Positions 6,918 to 7,635 of a stretch of DNA of 7,635 bases are shown here, piece by piece. The position numbers and the translations under genes are program-made. Source of the DNA: Anaerolineae bacterium (lineage in GTDB: Bacteria; Chloroflexota; Anaerolineae; Anaerolineales; Villigracilaceae); the NCBI GenBank assembly GCA_003484265.1, contig DNDO01000182.1, forward strand, positions 11,177 to 18,811, read 5' to 3'. The notes under the pieces were generated by a model that was given only the letters and a program-made list of their open reading frames with translations, had not been told where the DNA came from and ran no database searches. Within the stretch, counting starts at the first letter, position 1. Each line of letters begins with the position of its first letter.

Positions 6918-7635
6918 AGCGTTCTTGGTATCTGGATCAGCCTTTAACTCGACAGGTGGGGAAAATTTTTCCTGATCTTCCAACACAGGATCAATTGCCT
7001 GCGTAAGGAATGCGTCATAAGCGGGTTCATCAACAAAGGTGTGTGTCGATTCGTCCTCGCTAGCCGGTTCGTCAAATTCTAATCTCGGTTCAGATAGTGA
7101 GATATCTTCCGTGTCCGTTTTTTCAACATCGGCATCTGCCCCAGCTACGATTTGAGAAACAAGTTCTTTGATGTCTTCATCGCCATTACTAGGTTCAAGA
7201 TGGATGTCTGTATCAACAACTTCATCATCAACCAGATCATCATGGCCATCAAGTCTGGAATTTGGTTCAAAATCTTGAATATTATCGTCTGTATTCTCTG
7301 ACAGATCTATTTGATTAATAAGGTCGGATAGATTATCAATCACCAGAATGACTGGATCGTTTCCTGCTGATGGGTCAGCGATTGTCTCTTCGCTATGCAA
7401 CAAGGCGGGCGTTGAAACCATTGCTGCTGCCGCGTCATAATCTGTTCCAACTCCAAGTGTAGAACCAGATTCAAGGGGTTGATTTGACGCATCTGGAATG
7501 TTCCCTAAAGATGGTTCGACAATTGTCGTGGACTGCTTATCTTCGACAACAATTTCTTCAACTGATTCGAGCTGTGCTCCATCATCATCAGTCTCATCAA
7601 CGGAAACCTCCGACGTCACATCAAGCTGGCTTTCC
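6513..7635 (-). CDS. Acidic-region TPR protein, 5' end beyond the window
   Basis: The reading frame is open from the right edge of the window to the stop at 6513, so the protein is at least 373 residues long. The first possible start inside the window is a GTG at 7619, but the frame continues upstream (codons for ESQLD) and no clear ribosome site marks it, so I treat the gene as truncated. Counting from that GTG, residues 1-230 are rich in Asp, Glu and Ser and look disordered; 11 of the first 30 are acidic. Three TPRs follow (about 235-268, 269-302, 305-338), starting HVWNELGNVYF. A 30-residue tail without repeat character ends the protein. It overlaps the next TPR gene by the four bases ATGA, so the two products are probably made together and may act in one complex. 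Function is unknown beyond protein binding. Confidence 0.82.
   Translation of the reverse strand, partial: ESQLDVTSEVSVDETDDDGAQLESVEEIVVEDKQSTTIVEPSLGNIPDASNQPLESGSTLGVGTDYDAAAAMVSTPALLHSEETIADPSAGNDPVILVIDNLSDLINQIDLSENTDDNIQDFEPNSRLDGHDDLVDDEVVDTDIHLEPSNGDEDIKELVSQIVAGADADVEKTDTEDISLSEPRLEFDEPASEDESTHTFVDEPAYDAFLTQAIDPVLEDQEKFSPPVELKADPDTKNAHVWNELGNVYFNTGAFEEAVTAYSKAIELDDWFAWPYSNLALVYVQKEKYTEAILLYQRSIELFSSDKDKAITWNRLGNVYRRLNDYDNAIACYQRADELDPNNATRSLRSRFSLLGSLSLEETPSVAAYSEAQ
6521..6525 (-). promoter_or_regulatory. Ribosome binding site GGAGG deciding the TPR start
   Basis: On the minus strand GGAGG is followed by CACA and then ATG (6516-6514). It is the clearest Shine-Dalgarno site in the window. 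It lies inside the last codons of the upstream TPR gene, which supports coupled translation and rejects the longer start 42 codons upstream. Confidence 0.85.

Overview
The window looks like chromosomal DNA of a free-living bacterium. The protein types suggest a Chloroflexota (Anaerolineae-like) genome: a COG3375-type acetyltransferase, a GINT1-type beta-propeller protein, an NDUFA9-like SDR, and long acidic TPR proteins ending in a DPDLD/DPRF tail. This assignment rests on family knowledge and general resemblance, not on a database search. No rRNA, tRNA, CRISPR array or insertion sequence was seen.

Left part (24-4233, all on the minus strand): a four-gene run reading right to left. It begins with an NAD(P)-binding SDR/epimerase (3298-4233), followed after 5 nt by a COG3375-type GNAT acyltransferase (2432-3292). 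After an 82-nt gap comes a second, unrelated GNAT protein (1579-2349), which overlaps the start of a two-domain protein (24-1586). That protein has a degenerate formyltransferase-like N-terminus joined to a beta-propeller of the glucosamine inositolphosphorylceramide transferase N-terminal type. A perfect extended -10 (TGCTATAAT) lies 7 nt before the SDR start codon, so the message is probably leaderless. The two GNATs plus the acyl-transfer-like domain suggest small-molecule or cell-surface acyl/glycosyl modification, but no substrate can be read from the sequence.

Middle (4234-4986): a visibly AT-rich island. It holds a 322-nt divergent intergenic region with an operator-like inverted repeat overlapping an extended -10. 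Next is a plus-strand orphan gene for a 106-residue protein of unknown function. A perfect 21-bp inverted repeat then serves as the likely shared terminator between this gene and the convergent TPR gene.

Right part (4987-7635, minus strand): two translationally coupled TPR genes. The upstream gene runs off the right edge of the window. It has a long acidic, probably disordered region followed by three TPRs. The downstream gene starts inside the upstream stop codon (ATGA overlap, GGAGG ribosome site) with a paralogous three-TPR block, then a long acidic linker, further TPRs and a conserved-looking C-terminal tail. They are best read as scaffold or adaptor proteins with an unknown partner.

The most interesting points are the coupled acidic-TPR pair, the orphan small gene with its own control elements, the apparently dead formyltransferase-like domain fused to a propeller, and the leaderless promoter. 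I do not see proof of a new system.
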